Source: CAZHEV01 sp964531335 [NCBI: uncultured bacterium] (GTDB taxonomy: Bacteria > Eisenbacteria > RBG-16-71-46 > CAZHEV01). From it: a stretch of DNA of 24,911 nt. The notes under the pieces are model-generated. The model did no database searches. It was not told the DNA's origin and was given only the letters and a program-made list of their open reading frames with translations. Positions 14,482 to 21,711 of this stretch are shown in pieces (the first letter of the stretch is position 1; every line of letters begins with the position of its first letter). The stretch lies in NCBI GenBank assembly GCA_964531335.1, contig CAZHEV010000024.1, positions 1 to 24,911 of the forward strand, read 5' to 3'. Made by a program: the position numbers and the translations under genes.

Positions 14482-16323
14482 CTAGACCTTCCCTCCGATC
14501 AGCCTGTTGATGGGCCCGCTGAAGATGAGGAACAGGAAGCCGGCGACGCCCGCGACCGCCGCGACCGCGGCGAACAATGTCGGCAGCGGAAACGTCTCGA
14601 ACTGCCCTCCGATGAGCCCCGCTATGAGATTGCCCAGGGCCGCTCCCATGAACCAAGTGCCCATCATCTGTCCCACGAGCCGCTTGGGGGAGAGCTTGGT
14701 GATACTGCTCAGGCCGACCGGGCTGAGACAGAGCTCTCCGGTCGTCTGCAGGAAGTAGGTGACTATGAGCCACATCGGGCTCACTCCGGGCCAGCTCTCG
14801 TCCGTGTACAGCGCCCCCCAGGCAAGCACCATGAAGGCCACGCCGAGCAGGAAGAGACCGTAGAAGAACTTCACCGGTATCGACGGCTCGCGCCTCCGTG
14901 CGGATAGAGCGACCCAGATCCAGCCGAACACCGGGGCAAGGACTATGATAAACAGGGGATTGATCGACTGCATCCAGCTCGCGGGCATCACCCAGCCATA
15001 GCTCGCATAGTCCGTGACCGCGGCCACCCCCCCGCCCGGCATTAACAGCGAATCGGCGGGTACGACGCCCGCCGACACTCTCATCCGAGCCCCCTCCGCG
15101 TCCATCTTCTCGACTTCGAGAAAGAGCTCGGGCTCCTCCCCTTCGAACTCCACCTCGTCTTGCCCGTTGGCGCCGACCAGCTCCAGCGAGGAGAGCACTC
15201 CGACGGCCTCGTTGAACTCCCCGGGTCCGGCGCCGGGCGCCGGCCTGATCACGGACCAGCCGTTCTCGAGGTCGGTGGATGTATCGATGGCCACGTCGTC
15301 CCCCACGCCCATCGACTCGATGAGCACGCTCGAATTGAGCCGGGGGTCTCCGAAGTAGCGGTCGGTCAGCCTCTCGGCGAAGAGGTTCATAGAGGAGCCC
15401 GCCTGCTCGAAGCCCGACCAGAAGAGCGCAGCGCCCAGGAACAGCAGGAAGATCACCGCCACCCGCTTCTTCTCCACCATGGTGAACTTGCCGAATATGA
15501 TTACGGATCCGAAGTAGACTATGGCCAGCACGATGACAAAGCCGCCGAGAACCCTCGCGAACTGCTGGATGCTGAAGGCATAGACGGTGAATCGAATCAG
15601 CACCGCCAGCGCGGCGACCGCCGCAAGAACGCCCAGCCCCATGCCCAGCCTCCGCAGGGACGGGCCTCGCCTCTCGGCCTTCTCCTCCGGCGTGAGCACG
15701 CCCACCGTTCTGAAGTACTTGTAACCCATCCTGTATTGAATCAGCCCCATGATCATCCCAACGCCCGCGGCGCCGAAGCCATAGTGCCAGTTCACGTTCT
15801 CGCCGAGCCATCCGCAGATCAGGGGACCGCAAAGGGCGCCCACGTTGATGCCCATGTAGAAGATGGAGAAGCCCGCGTCGCGCTTGGCTCCGCCCTCCGG
15901 ATACAGGCCGCCCACGATGGCGCTCACGTTGGGCTTGAGGAAGCCGGTGCCGATTATTATCAGGACCAGGCCCAGGTAGAACGTGTGCATCGTGGGGACC
16001 GCCATGCTGAAGTGGCCGCACGCGATGATCACGCCGCCTGTGAAGATGGCGTTTCTTTGACCCATTATGTTGTCCGCTATCCATCCTCCGGGCAGGGCCA
16101 CCAGGTAGACCATCGAGGTGTAGAGCCCGTAGATGGCGCCGGCCGTGACCGTGCTCATGGCAAACCCGCCGCGCATGGCGTCCACCAGGAATAGAACGAG
16201 GATCCCGCGCATCCCGTAGTAGCTGAACCTCTCCCAGAGCTCCGTAAAGAAGAGCGTCATGAGGCCGCGCGGGTGTCCGAACCATGTTTTCTCTTCGGTT
16301 TGCGGTACGGAGGGACTGCTCAT
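14482..16323 (-). CDS. POT/PTR2-family proton-dependent oligopeptide transporter with acidic insert
   Basis: A 613-residue MFS transporter. Family motifs: ExxERFSYYG (E28, E31, R32) in TM1, FLKPNVSAIVGGLY (128-141), FYMGINVGALCGPLICGWLG (155-174), FWSGFEQAGSSMNLF (301-315) and TTGELCLSPVGLSSITKLSP (527-546). These imply di-/tripeptide uptake coupled to protons. Bacterial members are usually 450-500 residues. The extra ~110-125 residues (about 325-445) sit between TM7 and TM8, a periplasmic loop, and are rich in Asp/Glu with beta-like stretches. The start has GAAGGAG 8 nt upstream. A long open frame overlapping it on the same strand is a GC-rich artefact. Peptide uptake fits with the peptidase-like hydrolases elsewhere in the window. 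Confidence 0.95.
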   Translation of the reverse strand: MSSPSVPQTEEKTWFGHPRGLMTLFFTELWERFSYYGMRGILVLFLVDAMRGGFAMSTVTAGAIYGLYTSMVYLVALPGGWIADNIMGQRNAIFTGGVIIACGHFSMAVPTMHTFYLGLVLIIIGTGFLKPNVSAIVGGLYPEGGAKRDAGFSIFYMGINVGALCGPLICGWLGENVNWHYGFGAAGVGMIMGLIQYRMGYKYFRTVGVLTPEEKAERRGPSLRRLGMGLGVLAAVAALAVLIRFTVYAFSIQQFARVLGGFVIVLAIVYFGSVIIFGKFTMVEKKRVAVIFLLFLGAALFWSGFEQAGSSMNLFAERLTDRYFGDPRLNSSVLIESMGVGDDVAIDTSTDLENGWSVIRPAPGAGPGEFNEAVGVLSSLELVGANGQDEVEFEGEEPELFLEVEKMDAEGARMRVSAGVVPADSLLMPGGGVAAVTDYASYGWVMPASWMQSINPLFIIVLAPVFGWIWVALSARRREPSIPVKFFYGLFLLGVAFMVLAWGALYTDESWPGVSPMWLIVTYFLQTTGELCLSPVGLSSITKLSPKRLVGQMMGTWFMGAALGNLIAGLIGGQFETFPLPTLFAAVAAVAGVAGFLFLIFSGPINRLIGGKV

Positions 16324-16383
16324 CCGGCGCTCCTTCGCTGCGTGTTGGTGCCAAAGGACGAGAAAGGGTGTGACATGGCATGG

Positions 16384-16413
16384 AATCTAACCACGCAGAT
16401 GACCGTAAGTCAA
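16384..16413 (-). promoter_or_regulatory. Promoter of the POT transporter gene
   Basis: On the minus strand TTGACT (16413-16408), an 18-bp spacer and TAGATT (16389-16384) precede the transporter start by about 60 bp. Confidence 0.5.
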
Positions 16414-16477
16414 GAGGACTCCACGGCGGACGGACCGCGGGGGGCCCGTCGGGCGGAGGCGGACGCGGGATTACATC

Positions 16478-16512
16478 GGGAGCTCCGAAGCCGCTGGGCC
16501 CTCGGAGCTCCC
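16478..16512. terminator. Perfect 11-bp hairpin
   Basis: GGGAGCTCCGA (16478-16488) and TCGGAGCTCCC (16502-16512) are exact complements with a 13-nt loop. Each arm contains the 8-bp palindrome GGAGCTCC, so it could also be a double protein site. Neither side has a T-run. It lies upstream of the POT promoter and downstream of the CocE transcription unit, so read-through termination is plausible. Confidence 0.45.
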
Positions 16513-16538
16513 CTTGCATAACGCCTTGTAGGCAATGA

Positions 16539-16574
16539 AGAAGGGGCCGTCTCGGTAATGAAGCGGCCCCTTCT
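16539..16574. terminator. 11-bp hairpin with TTCT tail
   Basis: AGAAGGGGCCG (16539-16549) pairs with CGGCCCCTTCT (16564-16574) around a 14-nt loop. The GC-rich stem with an A-rich 5' and T-rich 3' base resembles a bidirectional terminator, though the T-run is short. Confidence 0.5.
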
Positions 16575-16609
16575 CGCTGGATCGTATACGCCCGAGAGAG
16601 TCGGCAGAA

Positions 16610-16633
16610 GCCCCGACCGGAATCGGCCGGGGC
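16610..16633. terminator. 10-bp hairpin with GAAT loop
   Basis: GCCCCGACCG (16610-16619) and CGGCCGGGGC (16624-16633) pair with a single A-C mismatch around a 4-nt loop. It is the third stem in the 16.5-16.8 kb cluster and has no T-run. Confidence 0.4.
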
Positions 16634-16749
16634 CGATTGACCTGATCATCGCGCCCCAAGCTTTTTGCGCTGCGCCCGGGGCGGCGCCGGGCGGCGCCAC
16701 CCCGGGACGCATGGGCCAGGGCGGTGGGGGTGTGGGGATGGATGGTTGC

Positions 16750-16787
16750 GGGCGCTACATCGTACGCCTGCCGGGGGTGTAGCGCCC
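16750..16787. terminator. Perfect 10-bp inverted repeat at the end of the small ORF
   Basis: GGGCGCTACA (16750-16759) and TGTAGCGCCC (16778-16787) pair exactly around an 18-nt loop. The minus-strand ORF 16755-17057 ends inside it, which argues that either the ORF is spurious or its last codons double as a terminator. Confidence 0.45.
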
Positions 16788-17057
16788 ATCCTTCGTCCCG
16801 GCAGAATCAACCTCGTCCTTAGTCGTTCCTGAGCCGGTCTGAGCGCCGGCTGTGACCGATGCCGTCTGAATCGTGTGTGACTCATCTCTTACCGGCGGAG
16901 CACCTTCGGGCGCTCTCCCGTTGGACAGCAGCACCGGCCCCGCCGGCAGACCCAATAAGATGAGCGCGGCAAAGACCGTCCTCCACCTTGAATCCCGCGC
17001 GGAGCTGCCTCGCATATGGGATCTCGCATCCCGGCGAGTCCGTGTCTTGCTTCTCAT
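16755..17057 (-). CDS. Possible small exported or membrane protein, hypothetical
   Basis: A 100-codon frame with a basic N-terminus (MRSKTRTRRDARSHMRG), one hydrophobic stretch (VFAALILLGLPAGPVLL, about 28-44) and a polar Ser/Thr/Gly-rich tail. That is the shape of a signal-anchored small protein, but no family is recognised. A GGTGAGG lies only 2-3 nt before the ATG, too close for a good ribosome-binding site, and the 3' end runs into a hairpin. The frame stays open further upstream only because the DNA is GC-rich. If real, it would be the last gene of the CocE transcription unit. Confidence 0.25.
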   Translation of the reverse strand: MRSKTRTRRDARSHMRGSSARDSRWRTVFAALILLGLPAGPVLLSNGRAPEGAPPVRDESHTIQTASVTAGAQTGSGTTKDEVDSAGTKDGRYTPGRRTM

Positions 17058-17378
17058 TGCCTCACCGTCACGCAAGCGCGCGCCCTTTGTCAGGAGGCGC
17101 TTGCGCCTCTCGCTCGCTGTGGCGCAGACGGCGGCCGTCGGCCCCGAAACGGCGATAGTTGCAAGTCCCAGGCCACGGCCGCAGGCGCCGAAACGGCCTC
17201 CTCCCGGCGATATCAATCCCTTGTGAAAACACGGGTTCTGGCGCGGGCGGGTCACCGCCGCTCGTCGGTCCCGAGCCCGGCCGCGCTTGCGATCCCGTGC
17301 AAAATGGCACCCCGCGCTTGCCCTCCGCAAACCCGTTCGCGCGCCCCTGCCCAGGGAACCGGCGCGCATCCTCGATCA

Positions 17379-20015
17379 CTACTCCGGGATCACCGGAAGC
17401 AAGACGTGGGACGGGCGAAGCTCGTCATGGTAGACGGTCTGCTCCGCCGGGACGAATTCCGTCGAGGTCTCGTTGTGCGCGCCGGTGTTCAGGTTGCGTG
17501 AGAAGTGCGGGAATGAGGCAGAAGCCACCTCGAGACGCAGTCTTTCTCCGGCAGGTATGGTCAAGCCTGTATGCCAGAGATCCAGGTCATACTCGTAAAT
17601 CTCTCCCGGAACCAGAAGCTCAGGGCTGCTCGTGGACTCGCGGTAGCGGGCCCGGACCTTTCCCTCGACCAGCCTATGTACGCGTCCCTGACCGTCAACG
17701 CGAGCCAGACGCATGAACCAATCGGTGTCAATCGCGGACGTAGAGGCGTAGAGGACGGCGGAGATCGGCCCGGCGATGGTCAGAGGCTCTTCGAGCACCG
17801 GGGTGTCATAGACCAGGATGTCATCCCTCTGCGCGTTCACCTCCGCGTAGTAGGCGCGGCGTCTCTCGACCTCTTCCTCGACGGACTGGGACGCCCCCTC
17901 TTTCATTTCATCATCATGGTCCGAAACGCCCTCCTCTTCCCCCTCCGCGCCCGAGGCGCGCTCGATTTCGCGCAGGTCTTCGGGCGAGATATAGAACGTG
18001 GGGCTCGGGGTGGGATCGCCCGGATCGTACCTGTACCTGTCGGGAGGAGAATCTCCCGATGGCGTCTCCGGGCCGAGGAGCCCATCTCCGTTCGAGGTGT
18101 TCGCGTGACCCCCGCTCGACAGGTAATACTTGGTCATCCGGGTGCCCTCGAGAGGATAGTCGTCGCCGTGAAGCCACTTGTTCGATCCCATCACGAACAG
18201 GCTCACCAGCGGCTCCTCGTCTATGCCGTTGTCCGCTCCCTTGAGCCACCGGTCCAGCCAGCGAACGTACTCTTTCTGGAGGTCCAGTATCGCCTCTTCC
18301 CCGAAGTCGGTGTCGCCGTATCTCCGGGTCGCCTGATCCGTGTGCCCCCAAGGTCCGAGCACCAGCTTCTGATAGGGGTGGCCGTGAGAGGCCATCTTCA
18401 TGTAGTTGAGCTTCGACCCTATTCCGTCTCCATCGAACCATCCGGACTGGTGGAAAACCGGGATGTCGACGTCCTCGAGATGGCCCAGGAAGTTGGCCGG
18501 GGCCCAGTACTCGTCGTTGTCGGGATGCTCTATCCACTTGCGCCAGTACCGGTTCTCCCTGCCCAGCATCTTCTTGTCGATGTCGACCACGGGCAGGTGC
18601 CGCAGGAGCAGCGCGTACCTCTTGTCCATCACGTCGGCGAACGTCTTTCCTGAGAGATCCGCGGTCGCCTCGGACTCCAGCACGTCCGCCCACCAGATGG
18701 AGCCCAGCAGGAAGAAGACGCCGTACTCATAAGGTATGTTGTAGTGAGGGTCCGGCGGGGAGACGTTGGGGATTATCGTAGTGAGGTGAGGGGGCCTGTC
18801 TTTCGCGGCCCACCACTGCACCCATCCCAGGTAAGAGGCTCCTATCATGCCCACCTTGCCCGAAGACCACGGCTGGGCGGCAAGCCACTCGACGGTGTCG
18901 TACCCGTCCGCGGCCTCGTTCACGAAAGGCTCCCACTCTCCCGGCGACGAGAATCGCCCGCGGCAGTCCTGAACCGCGTAGACGTATCCACGCCTGGCGA
19001 AGAACTTGGCCTGAAGCTCGTTCATCTCCTTCTTGTAGGGCGTGCGCACGAGCACCACGGGGAAGCGGCCGCCGGCGTCGGGGCGGTATATGTCGGTTGC
19101 CAGGGAGAGCCCGTCGCGCATTGGCACCCCCACGTCTGACTCGACCACGAAATCGTACTCCGACTTCGATGCGCCCCCTTCCTCCTCACGCTCGAGAAGG
19201 CGCTCGTAACCCTTCCTGACGTAGGCCGCGTGCTGCTGGGGCACGTCTCCGAACACGAACCGGCCGTCCTCGTCGATGTAGACGGTGACGTCGACTCCCG
19301 GAAGGCTGAGGACGTAGCGCGTAAAGGTCATGGTCTCGCCGGCTACCACCCTCTCCACCCGGTCCAGGAGCTGGACTGAGCCGTCCATTACGACGCTCGG
19401 CACTATGAAGATGGGGACATCCACCTTCCGTCCCGTCTCTCCTTCGCATAGAGATGTGACATGGGGCATCAGCGCCGGACTGAAGTTCTCGAACAGCACC
19501 GTGTTGGGCTTGACTCTGACAGTGCTCGTGTCGCCCTGACGCACTATGGTCGCGGAGCCGCCTTTTCTCACCACGCTGACCGGACCGAGGGCCGTGCTCA
19601 TGTCGATACTCGTCCACAGGCCGCCGTCGTCCACCTCTATCCTCACGCTGGATTCGACGCTCTGATCGGCCACGGACAACGTGTACCCGCCCTCGTAGGA
19701 ACCGTCGTCCGCCAAGTCGAAATCCCCGGTCAAGATCACTTCTTCGTTCACGTAGACTTCGAACTCTCCGCTGTCGGCGAAGCCGGCCAGGGACACCGGC
19801 AGCCCCGATGTGTCCCGCTCAGCGGCCGCCCTTGCCGAGTCGGCGACCGCCGGCTCCTCGACGCCGGCCGCGACCTCCCGCGTCCCGGCCCCGCCGGATG
19901 CCACCGCGGCGGGCCGCGGGCTGAGCGCCGCGGATATCAGGAACGTACCCAGGACCACGGCGATGAAAGCCCTCGCCCTCGAACCTTCTGACCTACTGGG
20001 ATTGTCGATCGACAT
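17379..20015 (-). CDS. Exported CocE/NonD-family hydrolase (X-Pro dipeptidyl-peptidase S15-like)
   Basis: 878 residues from the ATG at 20015, chosen because AAGGAG lies 9 nt before it; a longer frame exists but has no site at a useful distance. A signal peptide (RAFIAVVLGTFLISAALS) comes first. Residues ~60-280 form a beta-rich region of unknown family. The S15/CocE catalytic domain follows (EYDFVVESDVGVPMRDGLSL), with Ser394 (IGASYLGWVQW), Asp528 (SGWFDGDG) and His558 (LGPWGHTD). A highly acidic linker (SGAEGEEEGVSDHDDEMKEG) leads to the C-terminal jelly roll ending LNTGAHNETSTE. Relatives hydrolyse X-Pro peptides, acyl esters or amides; the substrate is open. It is the third gene of the GntR operon, 5 bp after the membrane protein. 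Confidence 0.9.
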   Translation of the reverse strand: MSIDNPSRSEGSRARAFIAVVLGTFLISAALSPRPAAVASGGAGTREVAAGVEEPAVADSARAAAERDTSGLPVSLAGFADSGEFEVYVNEEVILTGDFDLADDGSYEGGYTLSVADQSVESSVRIEVDDGGLWTSIDMSTALGPVSVVRKGGSATIVRQGDTSTVRVKPNTVLFENFSPALMPHVTSLCEGETGRKVDVPIFIVPSVVMDGSVQLLDRVERVVAGETMTFTRYVLSLPGVDVTVYIDEDGRFVFGDVPQQHAAYVRKGYERLLEREEEGGASKSEYDFVVESDVGVPMRDGLSLATDIYRPDAGGRFPVVLVRTPYKKEMNELQAKFFARRGYVYAVQDCRGRFSSPGEWEPFVNEAADGYDTVEWLAAQPWSSGKVGMIGASYLGWVQWWAAKDRPPHLTTIIPNVSPPDPHYNIPYEYGVFFLLGSIWWADVLESEATADLSGKTFADVMDKRYALLLRHLPVVDIDKKMLGRENRYWRKWIEHPDNDEYWAPANFLGHLEDVDIPVFHQSGWFDGDGIGSKLNYMKMASHGHPYQKLVLGPWGHTDQATRRYGDTDFGEEAILDLQKEYVRWLDRWLKGADNGIDEEPLVSLFVMGSNKWLHGDDYPLEGTRMTKYYLSSGGHANTSNGDGLLGPETPSGDSPPDRYRYDPGDPTPSPTFYISPEDLREIERASGAEGEEEGVSDHDDEMKEGASQSVEEEVERRRAYYAEVNAQRDDILVYDTPVLEEPLTIAGPISAVLYASTSAIDTDWFMRLARVDGQGRVHRLVEGKVRARYRESTSSPELLVPGEIYEYDLDLWHTGLTIPAGERLRLEVASASFPHFSRNLNTGAHNETSTEFVPAEQTVYHDELRPSHVLLPVIPE

Positions 20016-20020
20016 GCGTG

Positions 20021-20956
20021 TCATCTCCTTTCCATGGCCCGGTCGCGGCCGGCGGAGCCTCCGGCGAGACCGAAACGAGTTATGAACACAACGAAAACCG
20101 CCAGCAGAAAGATGGTAGCCGCCCAGGGCGATTCCTCCAGCCATCGCGGCAGATCATGGCCCGCCGCCGTCATGGTTCTGACGAGCGCCATCAATGTAAA
20201 CTGCACGGCGACGGCTATCTTGACTACCATGAAGAACCGCAGCTTGCGCCTTCTCAACCCTTCGACGAGCCTCTCCGCCACGGCGGGATCCTTTGCCGCG
20301 ACCGACACCCTTGGAGATAGATCCGGGCGCCGGTTGAGCGACCAGTACGTCAGCGCCAGCAGAGCGAAAGTGGAGGCCGCCTGCGCGGCGAGGACCGTCA
20401 GGAATCTGCCCATGCCCTGTCCCCACTCGCTCGGGATCCCCTGCGCGTCGAAGCCGAGCGGGTAGGGCTGGTTCGACTTCGTTATCGCCCAGAGTGTGAG
20501 GCCTACCGTGACCGCGAGAAGAGCGAACGGAACCAGCTCCCAGGCCACGTTGTAGTACCGGCCCAGAGATCTCGGCCGCAAAGAGGCGACCCTCGTGCCT
20601 GTGTCCGGGAGCATCTCGGCCATGTCCTCGACGGCGCCCTTGGCCCTGAAATAGGTCCATGCGAAGACGCCGCTGGACAGAAGAGACGTCGCGGTGATGG
20701 CGGCCAGGCCGGGAAGCCCCTCCGTGAAGGGAAGCACATAGGCGCAGAGCGTCATGGCGACCCAGAGCCCGAGGCCAATCGGGTAGTTCCACGCCCCAAG
20801 CCCCCGCCTGTATGAGGCCACCGCCTCCTCCACCTCGGCCGGTCGCCCGGAGTCTCCAAGGACATAGTCGGGTATGACCTTCAGGAACCTCAGTGATAGA
20901 AACTGAAATACCAGTATCTGGACTGTGACGATCGCGAAAAGGAAGTGCACTCTCAT
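20021..20956 (-). CDS. Polytopic membrane protein of unknown function in a GntR operon
   Basis: A 311-residue protein with about six hydrophobic helices, including MRVHFLFAIVTVQILVFQFL, GLGLWVAMTLCAYVLPF, LVPFALLAVTVGLTLWAI, MGRFLTVLAAQAASTFALLA, FFMVVKIAVAVQFTLMALV and ATIFLLAVFVVFITRFGLA. A cytoplasmic basic segment (VEGLRRRKLRFF) lies before the last pair. I do not recognise a family. The position, 4-bp ATGA overlap after a YtrA-type repressor, is typical of small membrane proteins controlled by that repressor (DUF1648-like or transporter components), but no such domain motif is evident. The Shine-Dalgarno GGGAGAAAG overlaps the GntR 3' end. Confidence 0.8.
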   Translation of the reverse strand: MRVHFLFAIVTVQILVFQFLSLRFLKVIPDYVLGDSGRPAEVEEAVASYRRGLGAWNYPIGLGLWVAMTLCAYVLPFTEGLPGLAAITATSLLSSGVFAWTYFRAKGAVEDMAEMLPDTGTRVASLRPRSLGRYYNVAWELVPFALLAVTVGLTLWAITKSNQPYPLGFDAQGIPSEWGQGMGRFLTVLAAQAASTFALLALTYWSLNRRPDLSPRVSVAAKDPAVAERLVEGLRRRKLRFFMVVKIAVAVQFTLMALVRTMTAAGHDLPRWLEESPWAATIFLLAVFVVFITRFGLAGGSAGRDRAMERR

Positions 20957-21411
20957 ATGTCTTTCTCCCGCTTCGATCCACCGGGCGCGCCGCCCGGCCC
21001 CTGGTCCGTTGAGTCTGTGTCACCGCGCGGAGAGCCCAGCTCCCGCGCTCTCTCCGATACGGCGCCGACTATCTCTTTCTCGGTCGCCCCGAGGCGCCGA
21101 GCCTCCTCGATGAACCAGTCCACGACCTCGCCGAGTCTCCTCCTCCTTGCGGCCGCTGCCTGAGCGGAGGAGCCCTTGCCCACAAATGCTCCCCGGCGCT
21201 TCATGGTGGCTATCGTGCCCTCCATCTCCAGAAACTGATAGGCCTTCGCGACGGTGTTGGGGTTGACCGCCAGCTCCGAGGCGAGCTGTCGGACGGAAGG
21301 TAGCGGATCGCCGGCTTCAAGAGCCCCCTCGCTGACGAGCCGCCTTATCTGGTCCATTATCTGGAGATAGACGGGAACCGGGCTCGAGACATTGATCTCC
21401 AGGTACTCCAC
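20953..21411 (-). CDS. GntR-family (YtrA-type) transcriptional repressor
   Basis: About 152 residues from a GTG at 21411 (VEYLEINVSSPVPVYLQI), preferred over the ATG at 21477 because homologues begin near here and GGAGA lies upstream. The wHTH is PVPVYLQIMDQIRRLV, then LPSVRQLASELAVNPNTVAK and AYQFLEMEGTIATMKRRGAF. A short C-terminal helical domain (VVDWFIEEARRLGATEKEIV) replaces the large effector domain, which defines the YtrA class. The extreme C-terminus (SPRGDTDSTDQGPGGAPGG) is disordered. It is the first gene of the operon with the membrane protein and CocE hydrolase and probably represses all three through the site at 21498-21518. Confidence 0.92.
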   Translation of the reverse strand: MEYLEINVSSPVPVYLQIMDQIRRLVSEGALEAGDPLPSVRQLASELAVNPNTVAKAYQFLEMEGTIATMKRRGAFVGKGSSAQAAAARRRRLGEVVDWFIEEARRLGATEKEIVGAVSERARELGSPRGDTDSTDQGPGGAPGGSKREKDI

Positions 21412-21497
21412 GCTCTCCGATCTCCTTCGCTCTGAAAAATGCCGGCGCGGCAAGCCCCTTTCGGGCTGCAAGGGCAAGCCGCACAGTAGGTTCTAGT

Positions 21498-21518
21498 TGT
21501 ACTAGTACAGTAATACAG
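21498..21518. promoter_or_regulatory. GntR operator: TGTA-N12-TACAG with nested 12-bp palindrome
   Basis: TGTA (21498-21501) and TACAG (21514-21518) are 12 bp apart, and a perfect palindrome TGTACTAGTACA fills 21498-21509. It overlaps the minus-strand -10 region of the GntR operon, so occupancy would block RNA polymerase. The spacing equals that of the site at 366-387. Confidence 0.6.
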
Positions 21519-21536
21519 TGGCCCCCCTTCTGTCAA
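21507..21536 (-). promoter_or_regulatory. Promoter of the GntR-membrane protein-CocE operon
   Basis: On the minus strand a perfect TTGACA (21536-21531) is followed after 18 bp by TACTGT (21512-21507). The -10 element overlaps the operator palindrome. The leader to the GTG start is about 90 nt. Confidence 0.55.
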
Positions 21537-21602
21537 GGATTTTTTCTCGCAGGGCGCCCTCTTTGTCACCTGCGCCACGGCGCCGCGCGGCCCGCGCGGG
21601 CA

Positions 21603-21632
21603 TTGACAGCCCTCAGGCGGCAAAAGTAGACT
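21603..21632 (+). promoter_or_regulatory. Promoter of the split-barrel-UbiA fusion gene
   Basis: A perfect TTGACA (21603-21608), an 18-bp spacer and TAGACT (21627-21632), about 80 bp before the ATG at 21712. Confidence 0.6.
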
Positions 21633-21711
21633 CAATTGCCGAGTCGTGTCGGCGGCCTCATACCGCCAGGCGGGCGCGACCGCGTGATGTTCACCTGGAG
21701 GAGAGCAGGAA

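Larger units (their letters stand above)
16324..17378. other. 1-kb hairpin-rich intergenic region
   Basis: Between the POT gene and the CocE-like gene there is no convincing conserved gene. The part next to the POT gene holds its promoter. From 16478 to 16787 there are four separate inverted repeats, described individually. From 16755 to 17057 a weak minus-strand ORF is possible. From 17058 to 17378 I see only GC-rich sequence with a tight palindrome (GAGGCGC, TT, GCGCCTC at 17094-17109) downstream of the CocE stop. Confidence 0.5.

Noticed and set aside
14387-16519. 710-codon open frame on the minus strand overlapping the POT transporter
   Set aside because: It is in another frame of the same strand, is Arg/Gly/His-rich and lacks any family motif, whereas the POT frame has the full motif set. 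It is a GC-rich shadow.
20016-20144. 43-codon N-terminal extension of the CocE hydrolase
   Set aside because: It would run into the membrane-protein gene, has no ribosome-binding site, and is followed by a proper AAGGAG-ATG and signal peptide at 20015.
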